A program made the position numbers and the translations under genes. Below the pieces are notes generated by a model. It had not been told where the DNA came from, made no database searches, and saw only the letters and a list, made by a program, of their open reading frames with translations. A stretch of DNA of 64,000 nt from an uncultured Kushneria sp. (GTDB lineage: Bacteria; Pseudomonadota; Gammaproteobacteria; Pseudomonadales; Halomonadaceae), in NCBI RefSeq assembly GCF_947497025.1, contig NZ_CANMFC010000006.1, positions 124,001-188,000 of the forward strand, in the 5' to 3' direction. Positions 24,474 to 34,532 of the stretch are shown here, piece after piece (the stretch's first letter is position 1; each line of letters starts with the position of its first letter).

Positions 24474-25726
24474 GAGGACGCCCCCTGACCGTTGCGACGG
24501 GCGTTCTGCAGCTTGTTGAGGGCCTCGGTCGAGCCGCTGATGTCAGGCAGCTCGGGGCTGATGTTACGCTGAGACAGCGACTCGAGCTGCTCGCGCAGAC
24601 GCTGGACATTGCTGTCCTCGGTGCGGAAATAGGTCGTGATCAGCGTGCCGGCGCGCTCAAGGCTTTCACGATAGATTTCCTCGTTGCTGCGCATGACGCC
24701 CAGCTGGGCCTGTTCGAGCAGCAGACGCACATTCTGACGCAGATAGCCCTCCTGAGCGGGCGTAATCAGCGCTTCCAGCGGCTCGTCATGTCGACGAACC
24801 GTGACCAGATCCTTGAGCTGAGTGCCCATCCGCGAAAGCTGCTCGCGCCAGCCGCCGGAAAAGAGCGACCCGTCATCCTTTTGCGCCGCCAGCGCCTCGC
24901 TTTCCTGCGACAGCGGCAGCGTGTCGACCTGATTCGCCATGGCCGACAGGGTCAGAAACAGACCGTTCTGATCGACGTCGGGCAGGCTTTCCAGCTGTGA
25001 CAGCTCCGAGGCGATCGCACGACGCACCGGCAGCTGGGCCGGATTGTCGATCTGGCGCAGGCGCTGGTCGGCGGTTTCAAGAAGCGACCGGGCCCCGCTG
25101 ATGTCACGCTCGAGCTGCAGACGCTGGTTGGCCATGCGCAGAAGATACTCGATTTCGGCGTTTTGCCACTGGCGCTCGTCGGTCTGCTGGCTGCGCGTCA
25201 GCTCTTCCATCACGCGCGACAGCGCCTGATCGTTTTCCTGCAGTCTTGACTGAAGCTGGCCAAGGCGCTGATCACGCGACTCGAGCGCGCTTGAGATCTC
25301 GCGAGTGGACTGGCTGCTGCTCTGCTGAACCTGGTTGACGTCCTGGCGCAGTTGATCCATTTCGTTGCGCTGCTGCTCGAACAACCAGGCACCAAAGCCA
25401 AGGGCGGCGAGCGACAACAGCAGCAGGACAAGCAGAATGGGCAGCAAAATCGAACGACGTCCGCCCTTCTGGCGCGGCCGGTGCTCGGGGCGCATGTCAC
25501 CGGGCTCGAACGGCCGACCGCTGCTGCTGACACCGGACTGGGCCGAGGCCGGCCCGGTCATGCTGCCGGTGCGTGTGCTCTCACCGGTGACCGCGGCATT
25601 TTCCGCAGCACCATTCGTACCGGTGTCGGCGCCTGCCGGAGCACTACCAGAGGGCATATCGCCGGTGGAAGCGCTGCCGGAAGAAGCCTTGCTGCGATCG
25701 TCGTTATCGTTTTCCTGCTTGCTCAT
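24470..25726 (-). CDS. hemX: HemX-like membrane protein of the heme operon
   Basis: This 418-residue protein has a long disordered Ser/Thr/Ala/Gly-rich cytoplasmic N-terminus (about 1-85), one transmembrane segment (RSILLPILLVLLLLSLAALGFGAWLFEQQ, near 95) and an extracytoplasmic coiled-coil to helical domain (Q/E/R-rich, 125-180, then AEIEYLLRMANQRLQLERD). It is annotated in many genomes as uroporphyrin-III C-methyltransferase, but it lacks the SAM-binding methylase fold, so that label should not be used. It lies 17 bp after hemD and overlaps hemY by four bases. Confidence 0.92.
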   Translation of the reverse strand: MSKQENDNDDRSKASSGSASTGDMPSGSAPAGADTGTNGAAENAAVTGESTRTGSMTGPASAQSGVSSSGRPFEPGDMRPEHRPRQKGGRRSILLPILLVLLLLSLAALGFGAWLFEQQRNEMDQLRQDVNQVQQSSSQSTREISSALESRDQRLGQLQSRLQENDQALSRVMEELTRSQQTDERQWQNAEIEYLLRMANQRLQLERDISGARSLLETADQRLRQIDNPAQLPVRRAIASELSQLESLPDVDQNGLFLTLSAMANQVDTLPLSQESEALAAQKDDGSLFSGGWREQLSRMGTQLKDLVTVRRHDEPLEALITPAQEGYLRQNVRLLLEQAQLGVMRSNEEIYRESLERAGTLITTYFRTEDSNVQRLREQLESLSQRNISPELPDISGSTEALNKLQNARRNGQGASS

Positions 25727-25743
25727 TTATCGCTGCCCTTTTT

Positions 25744-26544
25744 TTAATCGGGTATGCCCGGCGCCTGGTGCCAGGCCATTGCCGAGGTCTTTGCCAATGT
25801 CTGCGGCGTGGCATCGCCGGCAATGAAAACACATTCGAAATGATACCTGCCTGCCATTGTAGCCAATCGCTGGCTGGAAACGACCAGTGCCCGCTTGCGG
25901 GTGGCCGGCGTGCACCACTGATCAAGGTACTCGAGCTGCTCCTGACTGGTCACGATCAATACCGCGAAGTCACCCTGCGCCAACAGTTCGCGTACTTCGC
26001 CCTCGGGTGGCTGCAGTCGCCGCTCATAGAGTGACAGCCGTGACACCTCTGCGCCACGCTCAAAAAGCGTCTGCTCGATCAGTTCACGTCCGCCTTCCCC
26101 TGACACCAGCGCAACACGCATCCCCTTGATGGCCTGTAGTCCCGGCATGTCGAGCAGCGCCTCGCTGGCGCTGCCGCTGCCCGGTGCCGGCGCGCTGACC
26201 TCGACCCCAAGCCCTGCGCTCAACACATCGGCCGTGCTGACGCCGGTCGCATGAAAGTCGATGCCGGTGGGCAACTGTGGCCAGCGTGCCTCAATGGCCT
26301 CGATCAGACAGGCCGCGGCAAACGGACTGGTACAGATCACATGTCGAAAGTTATCCAGATCATACAGGAGCGTGTGCTCGAAGGGAGTCGGCTCGCGTGC
26401 GACCAAAGTCATGATGTCCAGCGAGCGGGGCATCAGCCCGACCTGCTCCAGCGCCTGCTCCAGCGCCTGTGCTCGGGCGCCGGGGCGGGCCATCAGGGCA
26501 GTCGCTGTATGACTCGGGCCATTGATCGGACACGAAGGAGACAT
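25744..26544 (-). CDS. hemD: Uroporphyrinogen-III synthase
   Basis: This 266-residue protein closes and inverts ring D of hydroxymethylbilane to give uroporphyrinogen III. HemD sequences are weakly conserved. The pattern seen fits: TALMARPGARAQALEQALEQVG at the N-terminus, ICTSPFAAACLIEAI (near 92-106), a GEGGRELIEQTLFERGAEVSRLSLYERR core (near 150-177) and LVVSSQRLATMAGRY near 225. The start ATG has GAGGG upstream and falls nine bases after hemC. An internal Met at MARPG would remove the first beta strand. Position between hemC and hemX confirms the call. Confidence 0.92.
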   Translation of the reverse strand: MSPSCPINGPSHTATALMARPGARAQALEQALEQVGLMPRSLDIMTLVAREPTPFEHTLLYDLDNFRHVICTSPFAAACLIEAIEARWPQLPTGIDFHATGVSTADVLSAGLGVEVSAPAPGSGSASEALLDMPGLQAIKGMRVALVSGEGGRELIEQTLFERGAEVSRLSLYERRLQPPEGEVRELLAQGDFAVLIVTSQEQLEYLDQWCTPATRKRALVVSSQRLATMAGRYHFECVFIAGDATPQTLAKTSAMAWHQAPGIPD

Positions 26545-26553
26545 CCCGGGCCC

Positions 26554-27507
26554 TCAGCGCGGCGGCCGCTCGTCGGCATAGACGGCATCAAGGATGGCGC
26601 CGGCACCTCGTGCCAGCAGCTCTTCAGCCACCTGAATGCCCAGCGTTTCCGGATCATCGGCCGGGCCGCGCGCCTCGGCATGGATAACCCGAGAGCCATC
26701 GGGCGCCCCGACCAGGGCGCGCAACCACAACGTCTGATCATTATCTTCCAGCACGGCATAGCCACCGATGGGCACCTGACACCCCCCTTCAAGACGGGTG
26801 TTCATGGCACGCTCGGCCAGTACCCGCAGGCTGGACGTGTGATCAATCAACGGCGCGATCAGGGCGCGCAGGGTCTCGTCATCGCTGCGGCACTCGATCC
26901 CCAGGGCGCCCTGCCCACAGGCCGGCAGCATCACTTCCGGTGCCAGCCGCTCGGCAATGCGCAGATCCAGATTGAGTCGCTCAAGCCCCGAGGTGGCCAG
27001 CACGATGGCATCGAATTCGCCGGCATCGAGCTTGCCAAGGCGCGTCTGCACGTTGCCGCGCAGGCTGAGCACCTCCAGATCCGGGCGAGCGGCGCGAATC
27101 TGCAGGGCACGACGCAGGCTTGAAGTGCCGATGCGCGCGCCCTGCGGCAAAGCGTCGAAATTCGGGTAATCGTTGGAGACAAAGGCATCGGTGGGCGCAC
27201 CACGGTCAAGAATGGCGTGCAGCCCAAGCCCTTCGGGGAAACTCATCGGCACATCCTTCATGGAGTGCACGGCGATGTCGGCAAGGCCTGCCAGCATGGC
27301 CTCCTCGAGCTCCTTGACGAACAGCCCCTTGCCGCCAATTTTGGCCAGCGGCGTATCCAGAATGCGATCCCCGCGCGTGGACATGCCCACAAGCTCGACC
27401 TCAAGGCCCGGGTGCAGGGCCTCAAGACGAGACTTGACGTGTTCCGCCTGCCACAGGGCGAGCTGACTCTTGCGGGTGGCGATTCTGATCGTGGCTCTGT
27501 CGGACAC
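26554..27507 (-). CDS. hemC: Hydroxymethylbilane synthase (porphobilinogen deaminase)
   Basis: This 317-residue protein polymerises four porphobilinogens into hydroxymethylbilane on a dipyrromethane cofactor. Motifs: [18 protein letters not shown] at the start, [57 protein letters not shown], and the cofactor-attachment cysteine in [12 protein letters not shown] (near 245). The start is GTG at 27507 with AGGAG six bases upstream, giving [15 protein letters not shown]. In-frame sequence further upstream is not conserved and overlaps the divergent argH promoter region. It is the first gene of the heme operon. Confidence 0.96.
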   Translation of the reverse strand: MSDRATIRIATRKSQLALWQAEHVKSRLEALHPGLEVELVGMSTRGDRILDTPLAKIGGKGLFVKELEEAMLAGLADIAVHSMKDVPMSFPEGLGLHAILDRGAPTDAFVSNDYPNFDALPQGARIGTSSLRRALQIRAARPDLEVLSLRGNVQTRLGKLDAGEFDAIVLATSGLERLNLDLRIAERLAPEVMLPACGQGALGIECRSDDETLRALIAPLIDHTSSLRVLAERAMNTRLEGGCQVPIGGYAVLEDNDQTLWLRALVGAPDGSRVIHAEARGPADDPETLGIQVAEELLARGAGAILDAVYADERPPR

Positions 27508-27603
27508 GAGCGCTCCTGTAGGGGTCAAAACGAGATGTGCATGATAAAGCAGTGGCGCCCGGCAAAAAACAGTCATTGCAGGCGTCAGGGCGCGTGTGGC
27601 GTG

Positions 27604-27632
27604 CCGACAGGCCATCGACTTCTTGTTACACT
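27604..27632 (+). promoter_or_regulatory. Possible sigma-70 promoter for argH
   Basis: CCGACA (4/6 of the -35 consensus), a 17-bp spacer and TACACT (4/6 of the -10) lie about 70 bp before the argH start in the hemC-argH divergent region. This is a weak match, chosen by spacing alone. Confidence 0.35.
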
Positions 27633-27702
27633 GACCCGCCCATGGAGGCGGCAACCGGCCGGCCTCCCGGTCCCGACCCTTTCGATGCAGGATCGCCAGC
27701 AG

Positions 27703-29130
27703 ATGACGAACACCACCAATCAATCCTGGGGCGGTCGCTTCAGCGAGCCGACCGACGCCTTCGTGGCGGCCTTTACCGCCTCCATCGGCTTCGACCAGCG
27801 CCTTTATCATCATGACATTCGCGGCTCGATTGCCCATGCCACCATGCTGGCGCGCGTGGGCGTGCTGACCGATGACGAGCGTAACGCCATCATCAATGGT
27901 CTCAAGGAGATCGAGGCCGAGATCGAGCGTGGCGAGATCGAATGGTCCGTGGCGCTGGAAGACATTCACATGAACATCGAGGCGCGCCTTACCGACCGCA
28001 TCGGTATTGTCGGCAAGAAGCTCCACACCGGGCGCTCGCGCAATGACCAGATTGCCACCGACATTCGTCTGTATCTGCGCGATGGCATCGACGCCGTGGC
28101 CAGCGAGCTCTCACGCCTGCGCCAGGGCCTGATCGAGCTGGCCGAACGGGAAGCCGACACCATCATGCCGGGCTTTACCCATCTGCAAAGCGCCCAGCCG
28201 GTCACCTTTGGCCACCATCTGCTGGCCTGGCAGGAGATGATCGCCCGGGATCAGGAGCGCCTGCTGGATACGCGCAAGCGTGTCAATATCATGCCGCTGG
28301 GCGCCGCGGCGCTGGCCGGCACGACCTATCCGATCGACCGTCACGTGACCGCGGAACTGCTGGGCTTTGACCGCCCGGCGGAAAACTCGCTGGACGCGGT
28401 CAGTGATCGCGATTTCGCCATCGAGTTTACCGCCTTTGCCAGCCTGTTGATGATGCACCTGTCGCGCATGAGCGAAGAGCTGGTGCTCTGGACCAGCGCC
28501 CAGTTTGACTTCATCGATCTGCCGGATCGTTTCTGCACCGGCTCCTCGATCATGCCGCAGAAGAAAAACCCGGATGTGCCCGAGCTGGTGCGCGGCAAGA
28601 CCGGGCGTGTCTATGGCCACATGATGAGCCTTCTGACCCTGATGAAGTCCCAGCCGCTGGCCTACAACAAGGACAATCAGGAAGACAAGGAGCCGCTGTT
28701 TGATACGCTCGACACCGTGCTCGGCTCGCTGCGCGCCTTTGGCGACATGATCCCGGCCATCCGGGCCAAAAGCGACAACATGCATGCCGCCGCCAAACGC
28801 GGTTTTGCCACGGCCACGGATCTTGCCGACTACCTGGTGCGTCAGGGGGTGGCCTTTCGCGATGCGCATGAAATCGTCGGCAAGGCGGTCGCCTTCGGCA
28901 TTGAAGAAGGTCGTGACCTCTCGGAAATGACGCTCGACGAACTCCAGCGTTTCTCGGATCACATCGGTGGCGACATCTTTGAAGTGCTGACCCTGGAAGG
29001 CTCGGTGGCGGCACGCAATCACATTGGCGGCACCGCACCAAACCAGGTGCGCGCCGCCGCACAACGCGCCCGCGAGGCGCTGGCAACGCTGCCGGCGCAC
29101 GCCCTTGATCAGAAGGATCCCACGCAATGA
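27703..29130 (+). CDS. argH: Argininosuccinate lyase
   Basis: This 475-residue enzyme cleaves argininosuccinate to arginine and fumarate, the last step of arginine synthesis. Family motifs: [20 protein letters not shown] at the N-terminus, [41 protein letters not shown] (catalytic His), and the superfamily signature [20 protein letters not shown] (near 280). Length is normal. The ATG at 27703 begins the conserved [11 protein letters not shown]; an earlier in-frame ATG adds six residues without better spacing. It is the first gene of argH-lptM-lysA-dapF-yigA-xerC-yigB and overlaps lptM by four bases. Confidence 0.96.
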   Translation: MTNTTNQSWGGRFSEPTDAFVAAFTASIGFDQRLYHHDIRGSIAHATMLARVGVLTDDERNAIINGLKEIEAEIERGEIEWSVALEDIHMNIEARLTDRIGIVGKKLHTGRSRNDQIATDIRLYLRDGIDAVASELSRLRQGLIELAEREADTIMPGFTHLQSAQPVTFGHHLLAWQEMIARDQERLLDTRKRVNIMPLGAAALAGTTYPIDRHVTAELLGFDRPAENSLDAVSDRDFAIEFTAFASLLMMHLSRMSEELVLWTSAQFDFIDLPDRFCTGSSIMPQKKNPDVPELVRGKTGRVYGHMMSLLTLMKSQPLAYNKDNQEDKEPLFDTLDTVLGSLRAFGDMIPAIRAKSDNMHAAAKRGFATATDLADYLVRQGVAFRDAHEIVGKAVAFGIEEGRDLSEMTLDELQRFSDHIGGDIFEVLTLEGSVAARNHIGGTAPNQVRAAAQRAREALATLPAHALDQKDPTQ

Positions 29131-29456
29131 ACCGTCTGATATTGGCCATATTGACCACTCTGGTGCTGGCCGGCTGCGGCCAGACCGGCCCGCTTTATAT
29201 GCCCGATGACCAGCAGTCCCTTGAGCGCTATGACCCGCAGGGCGACTATCAACAAAATGACGAGCAACAAAACGACGCGCAGCAGGGCGACGTGCAGCAG
29301 GGCGACGCTGGCCAGAACAGCGCCGACCGCCAGTCTCGCGAGGACTCGGCCAGCGTGCCCGAGGGCGACAGCAGCCCTGCCACCACGACGGCCGGTACGG
29401 TTGGCGGGGCCGCCTCGACCGGCGCACCGGCCGCCGCCGGCCAGGGGGGCACATGA
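29127..29456 (+). CDS. lptM: LptM (YifL)-like small lipoprotein
   Basis: This 109-residue lipoprotein has signal [17 protein letters not shown] with the lipobox LAGC (Cys17), followed by the conserved GQTGPLYMP of the LptM/YifL family. In E. coli LptM assists maturation of the LptD-LptE outer-membrane LPS translocon. The tail is longer than usual and low-complexity, with four QQND/QQGD-type repeats and an Ala/Thr/Gly-rich end, so it is probably disordered. It overlaps both argH and lysA by four bases. Its place between argH and lysA matches other gammaproteobacteria. Confidence 0.87.
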   Translation: MNRLILAILTTLVLAGCGQTGPLYMPDDQQSLERYDPQGDYQQNDEQQNDAQQGDVQQGDAGQNSADRQSREDSASVPEGDSSPATTTAGTVGGAASTGAPAAAGQGGT

Positions 29457-30739
29457 GTACGCATTTTGTCTGGCACGATGACCGGCTCCATGTCGAGCAG
29501 CTGGCGCTTTCAAGCGTGGCCGAGCGCTTCGGCACGCCCTGCTATGTCTATTCGAGTGCGGCCTTTCGCCAGCACTTTCTGGACTACGCCCATCCGCTCG
29601 AGGGCACGCCGCATCTGATCTGCTATGCCCTCAAGACCAACTCGAATCTGGCCGTACTCAATCTGCTGGCCCGGCTGGGGGCGGGGTTTGATATCGTCTC
29701 CATTGGCGAGCTGGAGCGGGTGCTGGCCGCCGGCGGCGACCCGGGCCGGGTGGTCTTTTCCGGCGTGGGCAAGCGTGAAGACGAGATGGTCCGGGCACTG
29801 GAAGTGGGCATCAAGTGTTTCAACGTGGAATCCGAGGCCGAGCTTGAGCGCCTCAATGAGGTTGCGGGCAACTGCGGGCAGGTGGCCGCGATCTCCATTC
29901 GGGTCAACCCGGACGTGGATGCCCGCACCCATCCCTACATTTCCACCGGGCTCAAGGACAACAAGTTCGGCATCGCCATTGCCGATGCCGAGCGTGTCTA
30001 TCAGCGCGCCGCCGAACTGGCCCACGTCAACCCGGTAGGCATTGACTGCCATATCGGTTCACAGCTCACCGAGCTCTCGCCCTTTCTGGACGCCCTGGAT
30101 CGCCTGCTCGCCCTTTATGACCAGCTGGGGGATCGCGGCATCCACATCGAGCACCTGGATCTGGGCGGTGGTCTGGGCGTGGATTACGCCGGCGAAACCC
30201 CGCCGCCGGTAGCGGACTATATCGCCGCCCTGCGTCAGCGTATCGGTAACCGCGCCGTCGAACTCATCTTTGAGCCAGGCCGCTCGATTGCCGCCAACGC
30301 AGGCGTCCTGCTGACCCGGATCGAGTATCTGAAGCCGGGTGAGGCGAAAAACTTTGCCATCGTCGATGCCGCCATGAATGACCTGATTCGGCCCACGCTC
30401 TATCAGGCCTGGCAGAACATCACCCGGGTGGATCAGCGAGAGGCGCGCGAAACGCAGCGCTGGGACATCGTCGGGCCGGTGTGTGAATCCGGCGACTATC
30501 TGGGCAAGGATCGCGAGCTGGCCATCGCCCCGGGGGATCTGCTGGCCGTGCACTCCGCCGGCGCCTACGGCTTCGTGATGGCCTCGAACTACAACACCCG
30601 ATCGCGGCCACCGGAGGTCATGGTGGTCGGCGATCAGATGCATCTGGTGCGCGAGCGCGAGCCGCTGGCCGCACTCTGGGCCGTCGAAGCACTGCTGCCG
30701 GAGGCGGCCATCGCACCGCAGGGAAATTCCGCCTCATGA
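29453..30739 (+). CDS. lysA: Diaminopimelate decarboxylase
   Basis: This 428-residue PLP enzyme forms L-lysine from meso-diaminopimelate. The PLP lysine is in [21 protein letters not shown] (near 61). The glycine-rich phosphate-binding loop appears in [24 protein letters not shown] binds PLP/substrate, and the second-subunit active-site cysteine is in [11 protein letters not shown] (near 343). [21 protein letters not shown] near the end is characteristic. The ATGA overlaps with lptM and dapF give tight coupling within the lysine and peptidoglycan-precursor part of the operon. Confidence 0.96.
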   Translation: MSTHFVWHDDRLHVEQLALSSVAERFGTPCYVYSSAAFRQHFLDYAHPLEGTPHLICYALKTNSNLAVLNLLARLGAGFDIVSIGELERVLAAGGDPGRVVFSGVGKREDEMVRALEVGIKCFNVESEAELERLNEVAGNCGQVAAISIRVNPDVDARTHPYISTGLKDNKFGIAIADAERVYQRAAELAHVNPVGIDCHIGSQLTELSPFLDALDRLLALYDQLGDRGIHIEHLDLGGGLGVDYAGETPPPVADYIAALRQRIGNRAVELIFEPGRSIAANAGVLLTRIEYLKPGEAKNFAIVDAAMNDLIRPTLYQAWQNITRVDQREARETQRWDIVGPVCESGDYLGKDRELAIAPGDLLAVHSAGAYGFVMASNYNTRSRPPEVMVVGDQMHLVREREPLAALWAVEALLPEAAIAPQGNSAS

Positions 30740-31566
30740 TGCTGCATTTCACCAAGATGCACGGGCTGGGCAATGACTTCATGGTGGTCGATCTGGTCAC
30801 CCAGCGTGCGCGGCTGGACAGCGAGCGCATCCGCGCGCTGGCCGACCGTCGTTTCGGCATCGGTTTCGACCAGCTGCTGCTGGTCGAGCCGCCGTCACGT
30901 CCGGACATGGACTTTCGCTACCGCATTTTCAATGCCGATGGCAGTGAAGTGGAAAACTGCGGCAACGGTGCGCGCTGCTTTGCCCGCTTCGTGCTGGACC
31001 AGAGGCTCACCGCCCGGCGCGAGATTGCCGTCCAGACCGCCGGCGGCAATCTGCTGCTGAAGGTGGCCGACGACGGCAGGGTGCGCGTCAATATGGGCGC
31101 CCCCCGCTTCAATCCGGCCGATATCCCGCTGACGGCCGAGAGCGAAAGCAATCATTACGCGCTGGACATCGATGGCGAGATGGTCTCTCTGGATGCCGTG
31201 TCGATGGGCAATCCACATGCGGTGATCGACGTTGAAAGCGTCGATCATGCGCCCGTGACCACGCTTGGGCCGCGCATCGAGACGCATCCGCGCTTTCCTG
31301 CGCGGGTGAACGTGGGCTTCATGCAGATCGTGTCACGTCAGCGCGTGCGTCTGCGCGTGTTCGAGCGTGGGGTGGGGGAAACCCTGGCCTGCGGCACCGG
31401 GGCCTGCGCGGCCGTGGTCAGCGGCATTCGCCGCGGCCTGCTGGATCAGTACGTCGAGGTGACCCTGCCCGGCGGCGACCTGAGTATCGAATGGGCAGGT
31501 CCCGGGCAGTCGGTCATCATGACCGGTCCGGCCGAGCACGTCTTTGATGGCCGTATCCTTGTATAG
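30736..31566 (+). CDS. dapF: Diaminopimelate epimerase
   Basis: This 276-residue protein converts LL- to meso-diaminopimelate for lysine and peptidoglycan. The N-terminus [15 protein letters not shown] is diagnostic. The two catalytic cysteines are in [13 protein letters not shown] (near 75) and [14 protein letters not shown] (near 219). The start ATG overlaps the lysA stop as ATGA; a second ATG follows immediately and could be used instead. It is followed 21 bp later by yigA. Confidence 0.97.
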   Translation: MMLHFTKMHGLGNDFMVVDLVTQRARLDSERIRALADRRFGIGFDQLLLVEPPSRPDMDFRYRIFNADGSEVENCGNGARCFARFVLDQRLTARREIAVQTAGGNLLLKVADDGRVRVNMGAPRFNPADIPLTAESESNHYALDIDGEMVSLDAVSMGNPHAVIDVESVDHAPVTTLGPRIETHPRFPARVNVGFMQIVSRQRVRLRVFERGVGETLACGTGACAAVVSGIRRGLLDQYVEVTLPGGDLSIEWAGPGQSVIMTGPAEHVFDGRILV

Positions 31567-31587
31567 AACTGCTCCCCGGGGGATGAC

Positions 31588-32289
31588 ATGACCGATGATG
31601 ACAGTAGCGCGCCCGATCGCCAGCGCCATGAGGCGCTAACGGCCGATCAGGTCAGCGACTGGCTTTCACGCCACCCCGATTTCTTTGAAGGGCGCGAGAC
31701 CCTGCTGGCCTCGCTGCGCATCTCCCATCCCCAGACCGGCGGTGCCGTGTCGCTAATCGAGCGTCTGATTGCGACCCTGCGCGCGCGCACCGAGCAGGCC
31801 GAAGGACAACAACAGGCGTTGCTGAACGCAGCGCGACACCATGATCAGCAGGCCGGCGCCATGCGGGCGCTGGTCCTGTCCCTGCTGCAGGCCGAAAGCA
31901 GTGACGCGCTGGCACAGACGCTGACAGCAGAGCTCGGGGAGCGCTTTGGCGTGCAGCATCTGGCATTGTGGCGACAGCTCGCACCCGGTGAATGGCCACA
32001 GCCGCCCACCCACGAACTTGATGATGACACCGATCGGTGGCTCGCCTCGACACTCTGCGGTGCCAGTGACACGCTGACACTGGACAGCGCGACGGCCGAG
32101 CGCCTGCTGCCAGGCGCAACCCTGAACGAGGGTCGCTGCGCCGTGATCCGGCTGGCATTGGGGGATCGGCATGGCTATCTGGTACTGGCTCACTCTGACA
32201 AGGCCACTCTGCCCGGGGTCATGGCAACAGAGAACATGACCTGGCTTGGCGAGGTCATGTCCCGTCTTTTGCTGCGAACCCCATCATGA
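31588..32289 (+). CDS. yigA: DUF484 (YigA-like) family protein
   Basis: This 233-residue soluble protein has the DUF484 pattern. An N-terminal helical region (QVSDWLSRHPDFFEGRETLLASLRISHPQTGGAVSLIERLIATLRAR) leads through a helix or coiled coil into a GAF-like domain (about 95-230). The function is unknown. The gene is conserved between dapF and xerC. GGGGG precedes the ATG by a few bases, and the stop overlaps xerC as ATGA. Confidence 0.9.
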   Translation: MTDDDSSAPDRQRHEALTADQVSDWLSRHPDFFEGRETLLASLRISHPQTGGAVSLIERLIATLRARTEQAEGQQQALLNAARHHDQQAGAMRALVLSLLQAESSDALAQTLTAELGERFGVQHLALWRQLAPGEWPQPPTHELDDDTDRWLASTLCGASDTLTLDSATAERLLPGATLNEGRCAVIRLALGDRHGYLVLAHSDKATLPGVMATENMTWLGEVMSRLLLRTPS

Positions 32290-33248
32290 GTGCCCTGCAA
32301 CCACTGGTCGATGTCTTTGTCGAACGCCTGCGCCATCGGCACAGCCCGGCCACGGTCGATGCCTATCGTCGTGACCTGACAGCGCTGATGGCCTTTATGG
32401 ACCGCGAAGAGATTACCTCATGGGGCGCTCTTGATATTCACCGCCTGCGCCGCTTTCTGGGCCGCGAGCGCACCCGTGGGCTGGCGGCGCGCAGCCTGGC
32501 GCGGCGCCAGGCGGCCATCCGTCGTTTCTGCGATCTGCTGATTGAACAGGGCCTTCTGGGACACAACCCTGCTCGCCTGCTGGATACGCCCAAAATGCCG
32601 CGCCATCTACCGAGACCGGTCGATGTTGATGTACTGGGCCAGTTCCTGGATACGCCCCACGACGGTTCGCCGCTGGCGCTGCGCGATCAGGCCATGCTGG
32701 AGCTTTGCTACTCCAGCGGCCTGCGCCTGGCAGAGCTTGCCGGCATCGATCTGGGCGATATCGATCCCCAGCGCGCCCGGGTGCGCGGCAAGGGCGACAA
32801 GCCACGTCAGGTCCCTATCGGGCGAAGGGCCGCCGCAGCACTGGCCGCCTGGCTGGACGTGCGGGGCATGCTGGCAGGCCCTGACGAACCGGCACTGTTT
32901 GTCAGCACCCGCGGGCAGCGCCTGGGCCACCGCGCCATTCAGCTTCGCATGGCCCGTCTTGGGCGTGAGCGCGGGTTGCCCGAACATCTGCATCCCCATC
33001 GCCTGCGCCACAGCTTTGCCAGCCATCTGCTGGAATCCAGTCAGGATCTGCGCGCCGTACAGGAGCTTCTGGGCCATGCCCATCTCTCTACCACCCAGGT
33101 CTACACTCGCCTGGACTGGCAGCATCTGGCCGACACGTTTGATCGCGCCCACCCCCGCGCGCATCGAAAACCTGACACCGACCATGCCCCATCTTCCCGC
33201 GAAGGCGCTTCCTTCAGGACTTCAGACCATCAGGACAAGACCCCATGA
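32286..33248 (+). CDS. xerC: Tyrosine recombinase XerC
   Basis: This 320-residue recombinase acts with XerD at dif to resolve chromosome dimers. The N-terminal core-binding domain spans about 1-90 (FVERLRHRHSPATVDAYRRDL). The catalytic set is complete: Arg in CYSSGLRLAEL (near 148), Lys in RGKGDKPRQVP, HPHRLRHSFASHLLE (near 238) and the Tyr in LGHAHLSTTQVYTRLD (near 272). The operon position is the universal xerC context, so this is the housekeeping enzyme and not an island integrase. The C-terminus carries an unusual 35-residue polar tail (AHRKPDTDHAPSSREG and onward). Confidence 0.95.
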   Translation: MSALQPLVDVFVERLRHRHSPATVDAYRRDLTALMAFMDREEITSWGALDIHRLRRFLGRERTRGLAARSLARRQAAIRRFCDLLIEQGLLGHNPARLLDTPKMPRHLPRPVDVDVLGQFLDTPHDGSPLALRDQAMLELCYSSGLRLAELAGIDLGDIDPQRARVRGKGDKPRQVPIGRRAAAALAAWLDVRGMLAGPDEPALFVSTRGQRLGHRAIQLRMARLGRERGLPEHLHPHRLRHSFASHLLESSQDLRAVQELLGHAHLSTTQVYTRLDWQHLADTFDRAHPRAHRKPDTDHAPSSREGASFRTSDHQDKTP

Positions 33249-33946
33249 TCAAGGCCATCACTTTCGATCTCGACGATACCTTCTGGGACAACGGCCCGGT
33301 GATGGCCGCCACCGAGCCCGGCCACTACCAATGGCTCGATGAGCAGATCGGCCATGCGGCGCATTTCCCGCTGGAGGAGTATCAGCGTCGGCGCATGGCG
33401 CTGGCGCAGCAGCATCCGCTGCATCGGGGGGATTTCACCTGGCTGCGTCACCAGACCCTGACCGGGATGCTGCTCGAGTTCGGCCTGGCCGAAGATGAAG
33501 CGCGACGCTGGGCCGATGACACCATCGAGCACATGCTGACGCTGCGCCACGATGTCGCCATCTTTGAAGAGGTGCCGGACATGCTGGAAAGGCTGCGCGC
33601 TCGAGGCATTCGCCTGGGCGCCATCACCAACGGCAATGTAGATCTGGAGCGTCTGGTCATCGCCGAGCACTTTGATGTCATCATCAAGGCCGGGGTGGCG
33701 CTGGCGCCCAAGCCCGATGCCCGCTGTTTTCTGTCGGCCATGGCGCGTCTGGGCGCACAGTCCCCGCGCGAGGCGGTCCATGTGGGAGATTCCTGGGCCG
33801 AGGATGCCCTGCCGGCACAGCGTCTTGGCATGCACGTGGCCTGGATCGATGCCAAAAACACGGGGCTGCCCGAGCAGGCGCCGGCCGGCATTCATCGCCT
33901 GAGTCACATTCGCGAGCTTGAAGCGATGCTGGCAGGGCTTGAGTGA
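33245..33946 (+). CDS. yigB: HAD-superfamily (subfamily IA) hydrolase, YigB-like
   Basis: This 233-residue cytosolic phosphatase has the nucleophile motif TFDLDDTFWDN (Asp near 9-11), motif II GAITNGN (near 122), motif III lysine in AGVALAPKPDAR and motif IV HVGDSWAEDAL (near 180). In E. coli the product dephosphorylates FMN and related phosphates; the substrate here is inferred only by synteny with xerC-yigB. It overlaps xerC by four bases and is the last gene of the operon. A small hairpin without a T-run (34060-34079) follows. Confidence 0.92.
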   Translation: MIKAITFDLDDTFWDNGPVMAATEPGHYQWLDEQIGHAAHFPLEEYQRRRMALAQQHPLHRGDFTWLRHQTLTGMLLEFGLAEDEARRWADDTIEHMLTLRHDVAIFEEVPDMLERLRARGIRLGAITNGNVDLERLVIAEHFDVIIKAGVALAPKPDARCFLSAMARLGAQSPREAVHVGDSWAEDALPAQRLGMHVAWIDAKNTGLPEQAPAGIHRLSHIRELEAMLAGLE

Positions 33947-34151
33947 AGGGAAAGGAGTGACGGATGACCGCAGGATGACTGAAAAATTCAGTTACCTTTT
34001 AAAACACTCGCCTATTATTAGGACATGAAATAATAAGCACGCTTTTTGCAGCGGTTCACGGGGCATCATGATATGCCCCCCTGACGATAATAATGACTGC
34101 CTGACGTGGGTGTTCATCCTTTTTCATCGACCCTGATAGGCTCTTCGGATC

Positions 34152-34496
34152 ATGCGTCCTCTCGATATACTCAGCATTACGCTGGTGCTTTGTGCCATGG
34201 CACTGGTCATTGCCCTGCCCATGTCAGACAACGAGACAACGTTGTCGAGTGACGCGAGCCTGACTCAGAGGAAAACCCTGCACTATCCGGGCCAGCAAAG
34301 AGAAACGACTGCTCTTTTGCAGTTCGATGGTTATCAGGGGCAGTCACAGCCGATGCTGTTTGATCCGGACCGGGCAGAGCGTGGCGCGCAGGCGATGCAG
34401 AACATGCCGACAACCGGCACCCTTTTCGGCCCACAAACGCCCGCCCCCTCGATGAGCATGCGCTACCCGGCCAGCCGTCAGATCTACAGCTTCTAG
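34152..34496 (+). CDS. Hypothetical small membrane-anchored protein
   Basis: I do not recognise this 114-residue protein. An N-terminal hydrophobic segment (DILSITLVLCAMALVIALP, about 5-23) could be an uncleaved anchor or signal. The rest is polar with Gln, Pro, Met and Ser (LFDPDRAERGAQAMQ, then PASRQIYSF at the end), probably extracytoplasmic and flexible. The Shine-Dalgarno sequence is weak. It sits alone after a 205-bp AT-richer gap that holds two short inverted repeats (33978-33992 and about 34013-34034), and converges on engB. Coding status is plausible from the hydrophobic N-terminus but not certain. Confidence 0.5.
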   Translation: MRPLDILSITLVLCAMALVIALPMSDNETTLSSDASLTQRKTLHYPGQQRETTALLQFDGYQGQSQPMLFDPDRAERGAQAMQNMPTTGTLFGPQTPAPSMSMRYPASRQIYSF

Positions 34497-34532
34497 CCGA
34501 CTCCATGGCTTCCAGAGGTCAGGCCGCCACGC

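Noticed and set aside
24470-25726. Uroporphyrinogen-III C-methyltransferase label for hemX
   Set aside because: No SAM-methylase motifs; the protein is a single-pass membrane coiled-coil HemX, and the enzymatic name is a common misannotation.
32286-33248. Tyrosine recombinase as the integrase of the 41-bp-repeat island
   Set aside because: It is XerC in its conserved dapF-yigA-xerC-yigB context, 12 kb from the island, and so is the chromosomal dimer-resolution enzyme.
34060-34079. Hairpin GGGGCAT/ATGCCCC after yigB as a terminator
   Set aside because: The stem is only 7 bp and no T-run follows, so I did not list it as a terminator.
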